From NCBI RefSeq assembly GCF_002100145.1, contig NZ_JXQD01000003.1:1-64000 (forward strand): a stretch of 64,000 bases of DNA. The letters run 5' to 3'. The notes beneath the pieces were generated by a model that did not search any database, had not been told where the DNA came from, and was given only the letters and a program-made list of their open reading frames with translations. Of the stretch, positions 38,883 to 47,709 are shown in pieces; positions within the stretch are counted from its first letter, which is position 1; every line of letters begins with the position of its first letter. Source of the DNA: Vibrio sp. qd031 (GTDB lineage: Bacteria > Pseudomonadota > Gammaproteobacteria > Enterobacterales > Vibrionaceae). The position numbers and the translations under genes were made by a program.

Positions 38883-39948
38883 CGTCTAACACTCCCCGAC
38901 GGATCTGGTCCTCTTCAATCGATTCAAACAACGCCTTAAAGTTACCTTCGCCAAAGCCTTCGTTGCCTTTGCGTTGAATGATTTCAAAGAACACCGGCCC
39001 GATCACCGTTTGGGTAAAAATTTGCAGCAAGATACCGTCTTTGGTGGGTGCTCCATCAATAAGGACGCGCAAGTCTCGCAGTAGAGCGGTGTCTTCACCA
39101 TGACCTTTAACACGCTGATCGACTTTCTCGTAGTAGGTATCTGGGGTTGGCATAAAGTCCATGCCGCGATCACGCAGGGTTTTGACCGTTTTGTAAATAT
39201 CATCCGTCGCCAGCGCAATGTGCTGGATACCTTCGCCATTGTATTCACGAATAAACTCTTCGATTTGTGATTTGTCGTCCGAAGACTCATTAATTGGAAT
39301 TCGGATCTTGCCACAAGGTGACGTCATGGCTCGGCTGACAAGCCCTGTCAGTTTACCTTCAATGTCGAAGTAACGAATCTCTCTAAAGTTGCCAAGACGC
39401 TCGTAGAACCCAGACCACACGTCCATATTGCCTTGCTTAACGTTATGGGTAAGGTGGTCGATTTCAAAAAGGCCCGCATCAGCTTTCGCCATGCGATCGT
39501 TCGCGTCGTCATAGAATCGAAAATCCACATCATAAATACTCTGCTTACCATAGCGATCGACAAAATAAAGTAAGCTTTCACCAATACCGTAAATGGCAGG
39601 AATGCTAAGCTCCATTGGCCCTATCTCGGTCTTATACTCTTCACCGCCGCTGTTAAACGCCTGCTCCATTGCAGGCGTGGCTTCGTGAACACGAAAAGCC
39701 ATCCCACACACCGAGGGTCCATGCACCTTAGCAAACGCTTCAGCTTGGCTGTGTGGTTGCGCATTAACGATAAAGTTGATGTCACCTTGTCGATACAGCC
39801 AAGCCTCTTTTGAGCGGTGCTTGGCTATTTCAGCAAAACCAAGTGACACAAACAGCGCCTTAAGTTGCTCAATTCCCTTATGGTCAACGGCTGTATATTC
39901 AACGAATTCAAATCCATCCGTACCAAGCGGGTTGTATGTATCCACCAT
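38875..39948 (-). CDS. hppD: 4-hydroxyphenylpyruvate dioxygenase (VllY/legiolysin type)
   Basis: It converts 4-hydroxyphenylpyruvate to homogentisate. The 357-residue protein has the two vicinal-oxygen-chelate halves and the C-terminal motif FEIIQRKGNEGFGEGNF, with Fe ligands in DHLTHNV, GIQHIALAT and this motif. It is the first gene of the operon hppD-hmgA-fumarylacetoacetase-maiA. The ATG has AAGGAG. Two TyrR-box-like sites lie 115-230 bp upstream. Confidence 0.95.
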   Translation of the reverse strand: MVDTYNPLGTDGFEFVEYTAVDHKGIEQLKALFVSLGFAEIAKHRSKEAWLYRQGDINFIVNAQPHSQAEAFAKVHGPSVCGMAFRVHEATPAMEQAFNSGGEEYKTEIGPMELSIPAIYGIGESLLYFVDRYGKQSIYDVDFRFYDDANDRMAKADAGLFEIDHLTHNVKQGNMDVWSGFYERLGNFREIRYFDIEGKLTGLVSRAMTSPCGKIRIPINESSDDKSQIEEFIREYNGEGIQHIALATDDIYKTVKTLRDRGMDFMPTPDTYYEKVDQRVKGHGEDTALLRDLRVLIDGAPTKDGILLQIFTQTVIGPVFFEIIQRKGNEGFGEGNFKALFESIEEDQIRRGVLDDA

Positions 39949-40063
39949 GAACTTTCTCCTTGTGCATTTGCGTGTTTTTTGTCCTTGATTAAATTTGGCC
40001 TACAAGCGGAGATAATGGAATACGTGGAGGAAAATGGGCAATTTCGATGAAAGCCCGCCAAAT

Positions 40064-40081
40064 TGTAAATAAAATGTTACA
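40064..40081. promoter_or_regulatory. TyrR-box-like operator upstream of hppD
   Basis: TGTAAA, TAAAAT, GTTACA matches TGTAAA-N6-TTTACA at 11 of 12 positions. It lies about 115 bp before the hppD start. Confidence 0.65.
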
Positions 40082-40159
40082 CCAACTCAGTCTTCAAGAA
40101 AAAGTGAGTGCTATCAAGGGATTGAAAGGTAGTGGTTTTATTTACAAGTAAACGATAAA

Positions 40160-40177
40160 TGTGAATAAAATGTTACA
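40160..40177. promoter_or_regulatory. second TyrR-box-like operator upstream of hppD
   Basis: TGTGAA, TAAAAT, GTTACA repeats the site at 40064 with one change, including the same spacer, 96 bp away. Paired sites are typical for TyrR-type activators. The remainder of the 39949-40497 gap shows no gene. Confidence 0.55.
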
Positions 40178-40497
40178 TGCGGGAGATTGATCAGCAAAGT
40201 ATCATTTAGAGAAGTGTGTCGATTGCGATAAACCGTAGTAGTCAAAAGCATAATGAGTTGTACGGTGATCATAAGTTGAATAGTGAAACAACGGTTAACG
40301 CGCCGTTCTCAGATCGATTAAAGACCAAACTAGTTTAGGTTACTATACAGCTCAGCCAAACCAGATCTGACTCCGCGTTTGTTCTACGCGAATCCTACCC
40401 AAAGTGAGGCATATTCTAAAAATTTTGACTACACATTTTCATTGCTTGCTAAATCAGTCAAAATGCAGCAGCGCATCAACGTAAAGGACAATAAATC

Positions 40498-41088
40498 ATG
40501 AGTGAGTTAACTCCTCAGCAAGAACAAGCTATTGCAACATTTAAAGCCAATATGCATTTCCCAGAAAACGGTTTTCATGACCTGATTCTTGAACTGTGCA
40601 AAACCTATCAATTACCTTTCCAACAAGTGCGTAAGGTTGTGATGAGTTCACAGATAAAACTCGAAAAAAAGATTCGCGTTCAATTCGATACTCTAGATAG
40701 CAATGAACTCACGCAACAAGCTTGGCTAGAAAGTGTTGAAGCAGAGTTGCTCGAAATGGCCAAAGAAAATGTCCCGGTAATGACTGCATTGCAGGGTAAT
40801 AGCCACTACGTCAAAGCGACGACTGCTTTAAAAGCGACTATTCAAAGTGAAGTCGAGCGGGAGGAAGCATTAGAATGTTTATTCTTAGCCTATGAAAAAG
40901 AGGTATTTAAACCTCTGCTGGCGATGCTAAGAACCACTAAGACCTACTGGCAACTGATGCTTGCGGATGAAATTGCTAAAATGACACCTGATTACCAACA
41001 AAAATTCAGTGATTATCCGCAATACATGGAAGCCGCGAACCATTTATTTCAGTTAGAGGCTCAAATAAAAACGTTGATTCTAGAATAG
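40498..41088 (+). CDS. hypothetical helical cytoplasmic protein
   Basis: A 196-residue protein with no signal peptide or membrane segment. It is strongly helical and acidic, with charged segments such as ALKATIQSEVEREEALECLF. I recognise no family. The ATG at 40498 has AAGGACA upstream. It stands alone after a 550-bp regulatory region, and its intact frame argues that it is expressed. No function is proposed. Confidence 0.65.
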   Translation: MSELTPQQEQAIATFKANMHFPENGFHDLILELCKTYQLPFQQVRKVVMSSQIKLEKKIRVQFDTLDSNELTQQAWLESVEAELLEMAKENVPVMTALQGNSHYVKATTALKATIQSEVEREEALECLFLAYEKEVFKPLLAMLRTTKTYWQLMLADEIAKMTPDYQQKFSDYPQYMEAANHLFQLEAQIKTLILE

Positions 41089-41158
41089 TATGAAGGCTAG
41101 CACCCTATTAATTCACTTATCCAACAATCTAAGTAGGTTGCCTAAACGGACAAATAAC

Positions 41159-41776
41159 TTAACAACCTGAGCCCCAAGGATGATCACAGTACTTCATAAC
41201 GTGATACTCACCTTCTAGTTCTCTTTTAATTACGCTATGCGTCAAATTCGATGTATACGGCTTTGCCCATATCTCATCAATTGGCCTACCGAGAAGTGTG
41301 TTAATCAGTGTCTTAATGAAGCCAGCATGTGAAATAAGAAGAATTGTTTTACCACTATGTTCGGCCGTAATTTCATCCAGTACTGTGACTGCTCGTTGCT
41401 CTAACTCTTCAAAACGCTCTCCACCCAAGGGTTTGTAGCAACTGGGTTTATTCCAAAAGTTATGATACTCAACTGGGTACCTTTGTTGTATCTCTTCATA
41501 GGTCATTCCTTCCCATATACCCATATCAATTTCCTTTAATTTATCCAAAGGGTGTATCGGGGTAGGTTGATCAGCGAGCAAAATTTCCGCCGTTTGATAA
41601 GCGCGTTCTGAAGTAGAAGTAAATGCGACATCAAAGCTCACGCCTATGATTTTGACTCGCGCGTCTTTAGCCTGCGTTCTGCCTAAAGCGGTAAGTTTTG
41701 AGTCCAATGAACCTTGAGCTCTGTGCTCCAAGTTCCATTGGGTTTCACCGTGCCTAAAAATGTGAATTTCGGTCAT
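41159..41776 (-). CDS. histidine phosphatase family protein
   Basis: A 205-residue member of the phosphoglycerate-mutase-like branch. The catalytic RHGETQWN motif is at residues 8-15 and the second histidine is in LLISHAGFIKTL. The acid/base glutamate is in LKEIDMGIWEGMTYEE. It probably removes phosphate from a small metabolite; the substrate is unknown. It lies 66 bp downstream of the NUDIX gene in the same direction. Confidence 0.82.
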   Translation of the reverse strand: MTEIHIFRHGETQWNLEHRAQGSLDSKLTALGRTQAKDARVKIIGVSFDVAFTSTSERAYQTAEILLADQPTPIHPLDKLKEIDMGIWEGMTYEEIQQRYPVEYHNFWNKPSCYKPLGGERFEELEQRAVTVLDEITAEHSGKTILLISHAGFIKTLINTLLGRPIDEIWAKPYTSNLTHSVIKRELEGEYHVMKYCDHPWGSGC

Positions 41777-41842
41777 TAGAGACCCTCTAACAGCGACTAA
41801 ACGAAAAAAAATAGTTCAACAAAGTACTATAGAATTGTTGCG

Positions 41843-42346
41843 CTATTCCCTTGTAAATAAGACGTCCTGCACGATACGTGCATCGCGTAAATTCCAATCG
41901 TGTGGTCCTTCTGGGTCTAAATACATATTCACTTCACTCAACTCTACCCAAACAGGATGCATGCCTAGTTTTTCCTCATAGTCATCGAGCTGTTGAGCGC
42001 CAATTTCAAATGAGACCATCGATATCGTCGCAACGTAACTTGTGTGTGAGAAAATACAATCAGGTTCAAATTTGTCCGCTTTCAGCTCATGGACTTTACC
42101 GGCTATTCTGATGTCATAGGACTCTATTGCTATCCCGCACTCCTCTAAGAACTCGCGAATCAATGCATTTCTGACCGTCTCATTAGGTTTTAGCCCACCA
42201 CCAGGAATTTTGTAAGAACCATCGCGAAGCTTAAGCAACAAAAGCTTATCTTCGTGCATCGCGAGCCCTTTTGCCCCATCCCGTACAAAAACATCACGGT
42301 AGTGCTTTGCGTCTTTAAGTTGATTAATTTCTGCCAATAGTTTCAA
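41843..42346 (-). CDS. NUDIX hydrolase
   Basis: A 167-residue NUDIX protein. The Nudix box is complete: GGGLKPNETVRNALIREFLEECG, close to the GX5EX7REUXEEXGU pattern, near residues 48-70. It hydrolyses a nucleoside diphosphate linked to another group, with Mg2+. The start is a TTG at 42346 with AGAGG upstream. It is followed by the phosphatase gene, so the two may form a small clean-up unit. Confidence 0.82.
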   Translation of the reverse strand: MKLLAEINQLKDAKHYRDVFVRDGAKGLAMHEDKLLLLKLRDGSYKIPGGGLKPNETVRNALIREFLEECGIAIESYDIRIAGKVHELKADKFEPDCIFSHTSYVATISMVSFEIGAQQLDDYEEKLGMHPVWVELSEVNMYLDPEGPHDWNLRDARIVQDVLFTRE

Positions 42347-42524
42347 ACGGAAAACCTCTCAAATATGTATTTTAAAACTATATAGCCATCGATGTGTAGC
42401 AAATTGATTTCAATTATAAAAATGTATAATTCTGATTCCGATTAACTAGGGGCGTCGCCTCTAAGTGCTTCAGCGAATGGCTCCTAGAGCATTTCCTTAC
42501 CAACTCAATCTAAATCCATCAAGG

Positions 42525-43457
42525 TTACTTTTTTAGCCACTCCAAAATACAGCGATTGGTGTCATCTGGTTTCTCTTGCTGGATCCAATGGCCACAATCT
42601 ATGCTCACAATGTCCACGTTAGGCACAAAACTTGTAAGACTGTCCGATTTTGGAATGACATCTTTCTCGCCGTAAATCATAAGGGTTGGATGATGAATAA
42701 TAGGATTCACATTAGCTAAAAGGTGCCAATTTCTGTTGAGGTTTCTGTACCAGTTGATGCTTGCAGTAAACCCAGACGACTCGAATGAAGTTACAAACAC
42801 CTTCCGTTCACTGTCACTCATAATAGGGAGCCCTTTAGGTTGCTCAGATTTGGCAAGGTTTATCATCATCATGCCCGGCTCGGGCGCACTGTCTTGTGAG
42901 ACTGTTCTATATAAATTATTGAGAAATTGCTCTGTATTGCTCTCTAGTATCGCGTCAGCAACGCCGGGCTGTTTGTTGAAATGGACAAAATAGTACTCTT
43001 CACCCAAAAACTGCTCCATGACATCTATCCAAGGTCTATCTCCACGCTCTTGGTAAGGCAAACTTAGATTGATTATCTTGCTCACACTACTGGGATGCAG
43101 CAACGCAAGACCCCAAACCACCATCGCGCCCCAGTCGTGGCCAACAAAAATAGCGTCTTTGTACCCGTAATGAACCAAAAGTGCGGTTAAATCGCCGGTT
43201 AGATGTTCAATGTCGTACGCTTCTACGTCAGGTGGACATGAGGACTGTCCAAAGCCGCGTTGGTTGGGCACGATGACATGATAACCGGCTTCCACTAGTG
43301 GCTGAATTTGGTATCGCCAAGCGTAGGCAACTTCAGGCCAACCGTGACACAGCACAATGGGGTTGCCGTAGTTTTGCTCGCCCGCTTCAAACACTTCTAA
43401 TATCACATCATTTACAGGGATCATCTTCGCGCTTGGGAATTGGTGTTGTTCAAACAT
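42525..43457 (-). CDS. alpha/beta hydrolase, epoxide-hydrolase-like
   Basis: A 310-residue alpha/beta hydrolase. The oxyanion motif is CHGWPEVAYAW, the nucleophile Asp is in GHDWGAMVVWG, and the catalytic His is in IDCGHWIQQEKPD. This pattern (HGxP and nucleophilic Asp) is typical of epoxide hydrolases and haloalkane dehalogenase relatives. I start it at the ATG at 43457, with GGAG upstream, because the frame extends further without support to 43619. It is divergent from a WYL regulator across an inverted repeat, which suggests control by that regulator. Confidence 0.8.
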   Translation of the reverse strand: MFEQHQFPSAKMIPVNDVILEVFEAGEQNYGNPIVLCHGWPEVAYAWRYQIQPLVEAGYHVIVPNQRGFGQSSCPPDVEAYDIEHLTGDLTALLVHYGYKDAIFVGHDWGAMVVWGLALLHPSSVSKIINLSLPYQERGDRPWIDVMEQFLGEEYYFVHFNKQPGVADAILESNTEQFLNNLYRTVSQDSAPEPGMMMINLAKSEQPKGLPIMSDSERKVFVTSFESSGFTASINWYRNLNRNWHLLANVNPIIHHPTLMIYGEKDVIPKSDSLTSFVPNVDIVSIDCGHWIQQEKPDDTNRCILEWLKK

Positions 43458-43540
43458 AGGAGGACTCCGAGGGTCTTTAAATTCTAAAGTAGCGGCAAAT
43501 CCATCTAAATTTACTTTGCCGACGAGTGAACCCCTGTTAT

Positions 43541-43579
43541 ATCCTTTAAAGGTGTCAAATTGTGGCACCTTTAAAGGAT
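43541..43579. promoter_or_regulatory. large inverted repeat operator candidate in divergent promoter
   Basis: ATCCTTTAAAGGTG (43541-43554) and CACCTTTAAAGGAT (43566-43579) are perfect inverted copies separated by 11 bp. Each arm contains the palindrome CCTTTAAAGG. It lies just before the WYL regulator start and about 85 bp from the hydrolase start. It looks like a double operator for the divergent pair. Confidence 0.65.
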
Positions 43580-43591
43580 TAAAAGCCAACA

Positions 43592-44326
43592 ATGACAGTT
43601 CGAAAGCGACATGATTCAATTATCCGTATTCTCCGGCGTAAAGGCACAACAACCATTGCGGAGCTTGGCCAAGAGGTGGGAATATCGCGACGCACCGTAT
43701 TGCGCGATCTCTCTAAACTGCGCGATGAAGGCTTTGTTATCCATTCGGAGCTAGGTCGTGGAGGCGGTCTTCAGCTAGACCAGAGGTCAGTACAAACAAC
43801 CGTACGACTCTCTGTCGCAGAAGTGTTTTCATTGGTGATCAGTGTATCTACCGTCTGCGCTATGGGTGGTGTCCCCTTTACCAGCCTCGCCGACACGGCA
43901 TTAGCTAAGATCGAAAAGTCTCTGCCTTCCGACAAGCTCAATGACCTACGACGACTTTTAGATTGCCTATATATTGGCACTTTGTCCCAGCAAGTTAACC
44001 TTTCTAATATGAGAGCTGTAGACACTTCCCTACTACCAGAATTTGAAACGGCCTTTTTAAATCAATGCCCTTTGAAGTTTCGATACCAAGATGTAAATGG
44101 CAAGAAGTCGCAACGACGGGTTGAGCCTCAGGCAATGCTAATATTGCCGCCACTTTGGTACTTGGTGGCATGGGATCCATCAAGGCAAGATTTTAGACAT
44201 TTTAGAATGGATAGGATCAGTGACCCTGAAGTGATTGAAGGTGAAACCTTTCTCCGTCGCCATGTTGCTTTTGATCAACAGGTGTCTCCCGTTCGAAATT
44301 TTGCTCACGGCTACAAGTCGCTGTAG
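43592..44326 (+). CDS. YafY-type transcriptional regulator with WYL domain
   Basis: A 244-residue regulator. The N-terminal HTH is at residues 20-45 (TIAELGQEVGISRRTVLRDL), and the C-terminal WYL-like domain spans about residues 150-235 (RVEPQAMLILPPLWYLVAWD). WYL domains bind nucleic acid or small ligands and control DNA-damage, phage-defence or catabolic genes. Here the neighbour is the divergent hydrolase, so simple local control is most likely. Confidence 0.82.
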   Translation: MTVRKRHDSIIRILRRKGTTTIAELGQEVGISRRTVLRDLSKLRDEGFVIHSELGRGGGLQLDQRSVQTTVRLSVAEVFSLVISVSTVCAMGGVPFTSLADTALAKIEKSLPSDKLNDLRRLLDCLYIGTLSQQVNLSNMRAVDTSLLPEFETAFLNQCPLKFRYQDVNGKKSQRRVEPQAMLILPPLWYLVAWDPSRQDFRHFRMDRISDPEVIEGETFLRRHVAFDQQVSPVRNFAHGYKSL

Positions 44327-44377
44327 AAAGAACGTTGCATTGATATCCTAATAGGAAATACCTGTAAGTTTTTTGAA

Positions 44378-44560
44378 TCATCGCAAGTTAAAGCCCAACT
44401 TAATCCATTGATTTAATTTATCGATATTCATTCCACCAAGTTGCTCTAGGTTACTTTTGATCTCTTCATCTATGGAAAGTTGGCGCTCAACTTTCTTTAG
44501 TTCTTTCTCTAGGAATATTTCAACTTCGTGGAATACTCTACTCAGCCTACTACATAGGAA
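44378..44560 (-). pseudogene. possible remnant ORF downstream of tnaA
   Basis: The minus-strand frame encodes about 60 protein-like residues, including EVEIFLEKELKKVERQL and NIDKLNQWIKLGFNLR, ending in TGA at 44378. It has no usable ATG or GTG before the last third, so it looks like the 3' end of a truncated gene. Family unknown. Confidence 0.35.
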
Positions 44561-44582
44561 GAACCACCTTGTGAGGTGGTCC
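44561..44582 (-). terminator. hairpin terminator of tnaA
   Basis: GGACCACCT and AGGTGGTTC (minus strand) form a nine-pair stem with a four-base loop, 17 bp past the tnaA stop, followed by TTCC. The U-run is weak. Confidence 0.55.
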
Positions 44583-44598
44583 TTCCGTTGCTTGGATA

Positions 44599-46014
44599 TT
44601 AGACCTCTTTCAACCTAGCGGTGAAGTGACGTAATACAGGTGGCTCGTAAACAAACTCAAGTCCTTTAACATGAGCCGCTCGCTCTTTCACCTTCTCAAA
44701 CGCTTCAATAATGAAGTCCATATGACTTTGCGTGTAGGTAGCCCGAGGAATGGTTAATCGCAATAACTCCGCTGGGCATGGGTACTGCTTACCGGTTTCA
44801 GGATCCCGCCCTTGCAATAGTGACCCAATCTCTACCGCTCTAATTCCAGCGACTTTATACAGCTCACAGGCGAGTGCATGGGCTGGGAATTGATGAGGTG
44901 GGACATGAGGAAGTAACTTCCCTGCATCAACAAACGCGGCGTGCCCCCCAGCCTGTTGGCAAACGACACCAATTTTTTCAAGCCCATCAACCAGATACTT
45001 CACCTGAGCAATTCGGTACGCCAACCATTCTTGTCGCATTCCGTCATAAAGACCTACGGCTAGACGCTCCATAGCGCCCCCTTCCAGACCTCCGTAGGTT
45101 GGGAAGCCTTCTTGCACAACACAAAGCGTTCGACATTCATTGTAGGCGTCTAAGAACTTTTCATTCTTAAAGCACAATAAACCGCCCATCTGTACCATGG
45201 CATCTTTTTTGGCCGACATCGCCAGACCATCGGCATACTTGTAGGTTTCGCGCGTGATCGCCTCTATTGTCCAGTCTTGATAGCCAGGTTCACGCTGTTG
45301 AATAAAGTACGCATTTTCTGCAAAGCGTGCTGAGTCCATAATCACTGGGATGTCGTATCGCTGGGCAATCTCATACACCGCTTTTAAGTTCGCAATCGAA
45401 ACTGGCTGACCACCAGCCGAGTTACAGGTAATGGTACTCACGATATAAGGTACGTTCTTTGGACCCGCTTCTTGAATTGCGTATTCAAGCTTGTCCAAAT
45501 CAAAGTTACCTTTGAAGTCGGCGTTAACACTGGTATCAAATGCATCTTCAAGGTAAGCATTCTTCGCTTTACAGCAGTTCACCTGAGTATGACCTTGAGT
45601 GGTATCGAAAAAATAGTTAGAAATAGCGACCATTTTACCTCGGTCTAAGCCTTTTTCTTTTTCACGCATACTGATCAAAACCGGTATGTAGATTTGCTCG
45701 GCGCCGCGTCCCTGGTGCGTAGGAATCGTGTACTCATAACCAAAGATATCTTTTACTGCATTCGCAAGCGCATGATAACTACGACTTCCGCTATAGGCTT
45801 CATCGCCTCGTAGCATTGCGGCTTGCATATCTTGGGTTACGGCACCCGTGCCACTGTCTGTCAGCAGATCAATAAACACATCTTCGCTATCAAGCAGAAA
45901 TGGGTTCATGCCCGAGTCTAATATCGCTTTTTCTCGATATTCATAGGTTGTTGTTTTTACTGGTTCTATAACACGAATACGAAAGGGTTCAGGTAAGTGC
46001 TTAAAGTTTTCCAT
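44599..46014 (-). CDS. tnaA: tryptophanase
   Basis: It degrades tryptophan to indole, pyruvate and ammonia with PLP. The 471-residue protein has the PLP lysine in [17 protein letters not shown] around residue 270 and [13 protein letters not shown] near residue 75. Indole is a signalling molecule in Vibrio. Its mRNA leader is more than 180 bp long and contains a possible leader peptide and an intrinsic-terminator-like hairpin. This suggests attenuation control. No tnaB tryptophan permease follows. Confidence 0.96.
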   Translation of the reverse strand: MENFKHLPEPFRIRVIEPVKTTTYEYREKAILDSGMNPFLLDSEDVFIDLLTDSGTGAVTQDMQAAMLRGDEAYSGSRSYHALANAVKDIFGYEYTIPTHQGRGAEQIYIPVLISMREKEKGLDRGKMVAISNYFFDTTQGHTQVNCCKAKNAYLEDAFDTSVNADFKGNFDLDKLEYAIQEAGPKNVPYIVSTITCNSAGGQPVSIANLKAVYEIAQRYDIPVIMDSARFAENAYFIQQREPGYQDWTIEAITRETYKYADGLAMSAKKDAMVQMGGLLCFKNEKFLDAYNECRTLCVVQEGFPTYGGLEGGAMERLAVGLYDGMRQEWLAYRIAQVKYLVDGLEKIGVVCQQAGGHAAFVDAGKLLPHVPPHQFPAHALACELYKVAGIRAVEIGSLLQGRDPETGKQYPCPAELLRLTIPRATYTQSHMDFIIEAFEKVKERAAHVKGLEFVYEPPVLRHFTARLKEV

Positions 46015-46160
46015 GATAATGTCCTATCAATCTCGATCAGCAGATCATTACTCGACTTCACATGAAATCTTTAGAGTGATCTACTAATGCTTTTATTTGA
46101 ATATCACGACGAGTACCGATGGCAACATTTGGCGTCACTATTCGGAATTTCTATCGTGTA

Positions 46161-46187
46161 AAAGAAAGCGCTCTGGGCAAGGCCCAG
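46161..46187 (-). terminator. leader hairpin with T-tract upstream of tnaA, possible attenuator
   Basis: CTGGGC (46182-46187 on minus), loop CTT, GCCCAG (46173-46178), followed on the minus strand by AGCGCTTTCTTTTA. It lies after the leader peptide stop and about 145 bp before tnaA, in the transcript direction. It has intrinsic-terminator geometry, so a fraction of transcripts may stop here. Confidence 0.5.
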
Positions 46188-46202
46188 GCGAATTGAAGAG
46201 GA

Positions 46203-46304
46203 TTAAGCGTCTAACTTAGAAAGGATCGATAGCGTGTAGTCGTGGGTGTACCAAGCTGTTGAGCTTGATCGCCATCCATTTTTGTTTTTCACTTGTGTAT
46301 TCAT
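46203..46304 (-). CDS. possible TnaC-like leader peptide
   Basis: A 33-codon frame upstream of tnaA contains WYTHD (residues 18-22), which resembles the WFNID of E. coli TnaC, where the Trp and the Asp four residues later sense tryptophan. A second Trp is at residue 11. The essential C-terminal proline of E. coli TnaC is absent, and the ribosome site is weak. The stop is 16 bp before the attenuator-like hairpin. Position and Trp content support a regulatory leader; TnaC homology itself is unproved. Confidence 0.4.
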   Translation of the reverse strand: MNTQVKNKNGWRSSSTAWYTHDYTLSILSKLDA

Positions 46305-46561
46305 ATCCATGCAATACCAATCTAAGTTTTAGGAGCGCTGTTCTAACCGAGTATCAGATACCATTAACAGCTACCGTTAAATATTGTCGTTTTGCCGACG
46401 AAAGTAAAACCTTCTTAGTCACAAATGTGAACTTAACTAATTAGCGAAACTAAGTTGTGATGGGGTTCTTAGGGCAGAAATGGTTGAAATACAGTGTTTG
46501 GGTATGTCAGTTTACGTGTAACGTTAAAGAAATGCAGTGACGAAGGATCAGTAGTATTGCC

Positions 46562-47509
46562 CTAGCTCTCTTTAGTCCCCACCAAGCAATGGATCCCTCG
46601 CTGGTTAAAATACTCGGCCAATTGATTCACTCGATGTTGAAACTCAACCCGATCAAACTCTAAGTCACGCATCGGGTAATCAAGACCTAGTGAAGCATAC
46701 TTTTCTTCACCTAAACGCATAAAGCTCAAAAGCTGCAGCGTTCTTACCCTACCGTCCATTTCATTGAGAATAAAATCTGCGGTCGCTTCTGCGTTACCAA
46801 GATCATCATTGACGGACGGGATCACAGGGATGCGAAGTATAAGCGGTTTGTCAGTTGTAGAAAGTCGCTTAAGGTTGTCGAGTATCTTGTGATTGTCTAC
46901 ACCAGTGTGCTTTTTGTGTTTTGCTGAATCCATCAGCTTAATATCGGAAATAAACAGATCGGTGACAGGAAGCAGTGCGTCAATTTTGTTCCAGTTGGCG
47001 AAAAAACTAGACTCTAGACAGGTATGGATCCCTTCTTTTTGGCACGCTTTGAATAAGTCATAAACAAAGTCGCTTTGCAGCAGTGGCTCTCCACCAGATA
47101 CTGTCACTCCTCCGCCAGAGCGCTCGTAAAAACCGCGGTCTTTTTTAATCACCTCCACGCACTGCTCTACCGACATCTCACTTCCCCACTGCTTAATCGC
47201 TTCTGAGGGGCACTGTTGCGCGCAGCCTAAACAGCTTGTGCAGGCGCTTCTATCGATCTTTTGTAATGCTGCATCGGAAAAGATGAGCATATTTGGCTGC
47301 ACACACACATCAATGCATTCGCTGCACTTATCTGTGGTGAGACATTTGTTTTGATAAACGCCGACTTCGGCTTTTCGATTGAAGCTTTCTGGGTTGCCAC
47401 ACCAATCACAGCGCAGTGGGCAGCCTTTTAGAAAGAACTCTGTTCGTATTCCAGGGCCATCGTGCAAAGTGAACCTTTGGACGTTAAGAACCGTTGCTTG
47501 GTTTGACAC
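46562..47509 (-). CDS. glycyl radical enzyme activating enzyme
   Basis: A radical SAM activase of about 315 residues that makes the glycyl radical on its partner enzyme. The SAM-cluster motif is GCPLRCDWCGNPES (C30, C34, C37). A ferredoxin-like insert follows with two extra cysteine groups, KCSECIDVC and CTSCLGCAQQCP, which is typical of activases of dehydratase and lyase GREs but not of pyruvate formate-lyase activase. The glycine-rich VTVSGGEPLL is present. I start at the GTG at 47509, with GAGG upstream, not at 47578. It lies 200 bp after the GRE gene on the same strand. The gap contains short direct and inverted repeats around AGCTTAGA. Confidence 0.92.
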   Translation of the reverse strand: MSNQATVLNVQRFTLHDGPGIRTEFFLKGCPLRCDWCGNPESFNRKAEVGVYQNKCLTTDKCSECIDVCVQPNMLIFSDAALQKIDRSACTSCLGCAQQCPSEAIKQWGSEMSVEQCVEVIKKDRGFYERSGGGVTVSGGEPLLQSDFVYDLFKACQKEGIHTCLESSFFANWNKIDALLPVTDLFISDIKLMDSAKHKKHTGVDNHKILDNLKRLSTTDKPLILRIPVIPSVNDDLGNAEATADFILNEMDGRVRTLQLLSFMRLGEEKYASLGLDYPMRDLEFDRVEFQHRVNQLAEYFNQRGIHCLVGTKES

Positions 47510-47709
47510 AATAAACCTCAAAGTGAGTCGCGACGCGAGAAATGGGCATGAACTTACCGAAACAAACTCTATGCCCAATAGGGTGTTTTATAACAAGGTC
47601 TAATTATTAGGCCATAAAAAAGCACTAAGAATTAGACGTTTAACAGCTGCAATTCAAACCCTTCAACCTATTATATGCAGCTTAGAATCTTAAGTTTAGA
47701 ACCTTTAGT

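Noticed and set aside
42440..42470. GC-rich imperfect hairpin near the end of the epoxide-hydrolase-like gene
   Set aside because: Stem relies on several G-U pairs and has no T-run.
46259..46444. 61-codon plus-strand frame opposite the tnaA leader
   Set aside because: Lies antisense to the putative leader peptide and its composition is not convincing.
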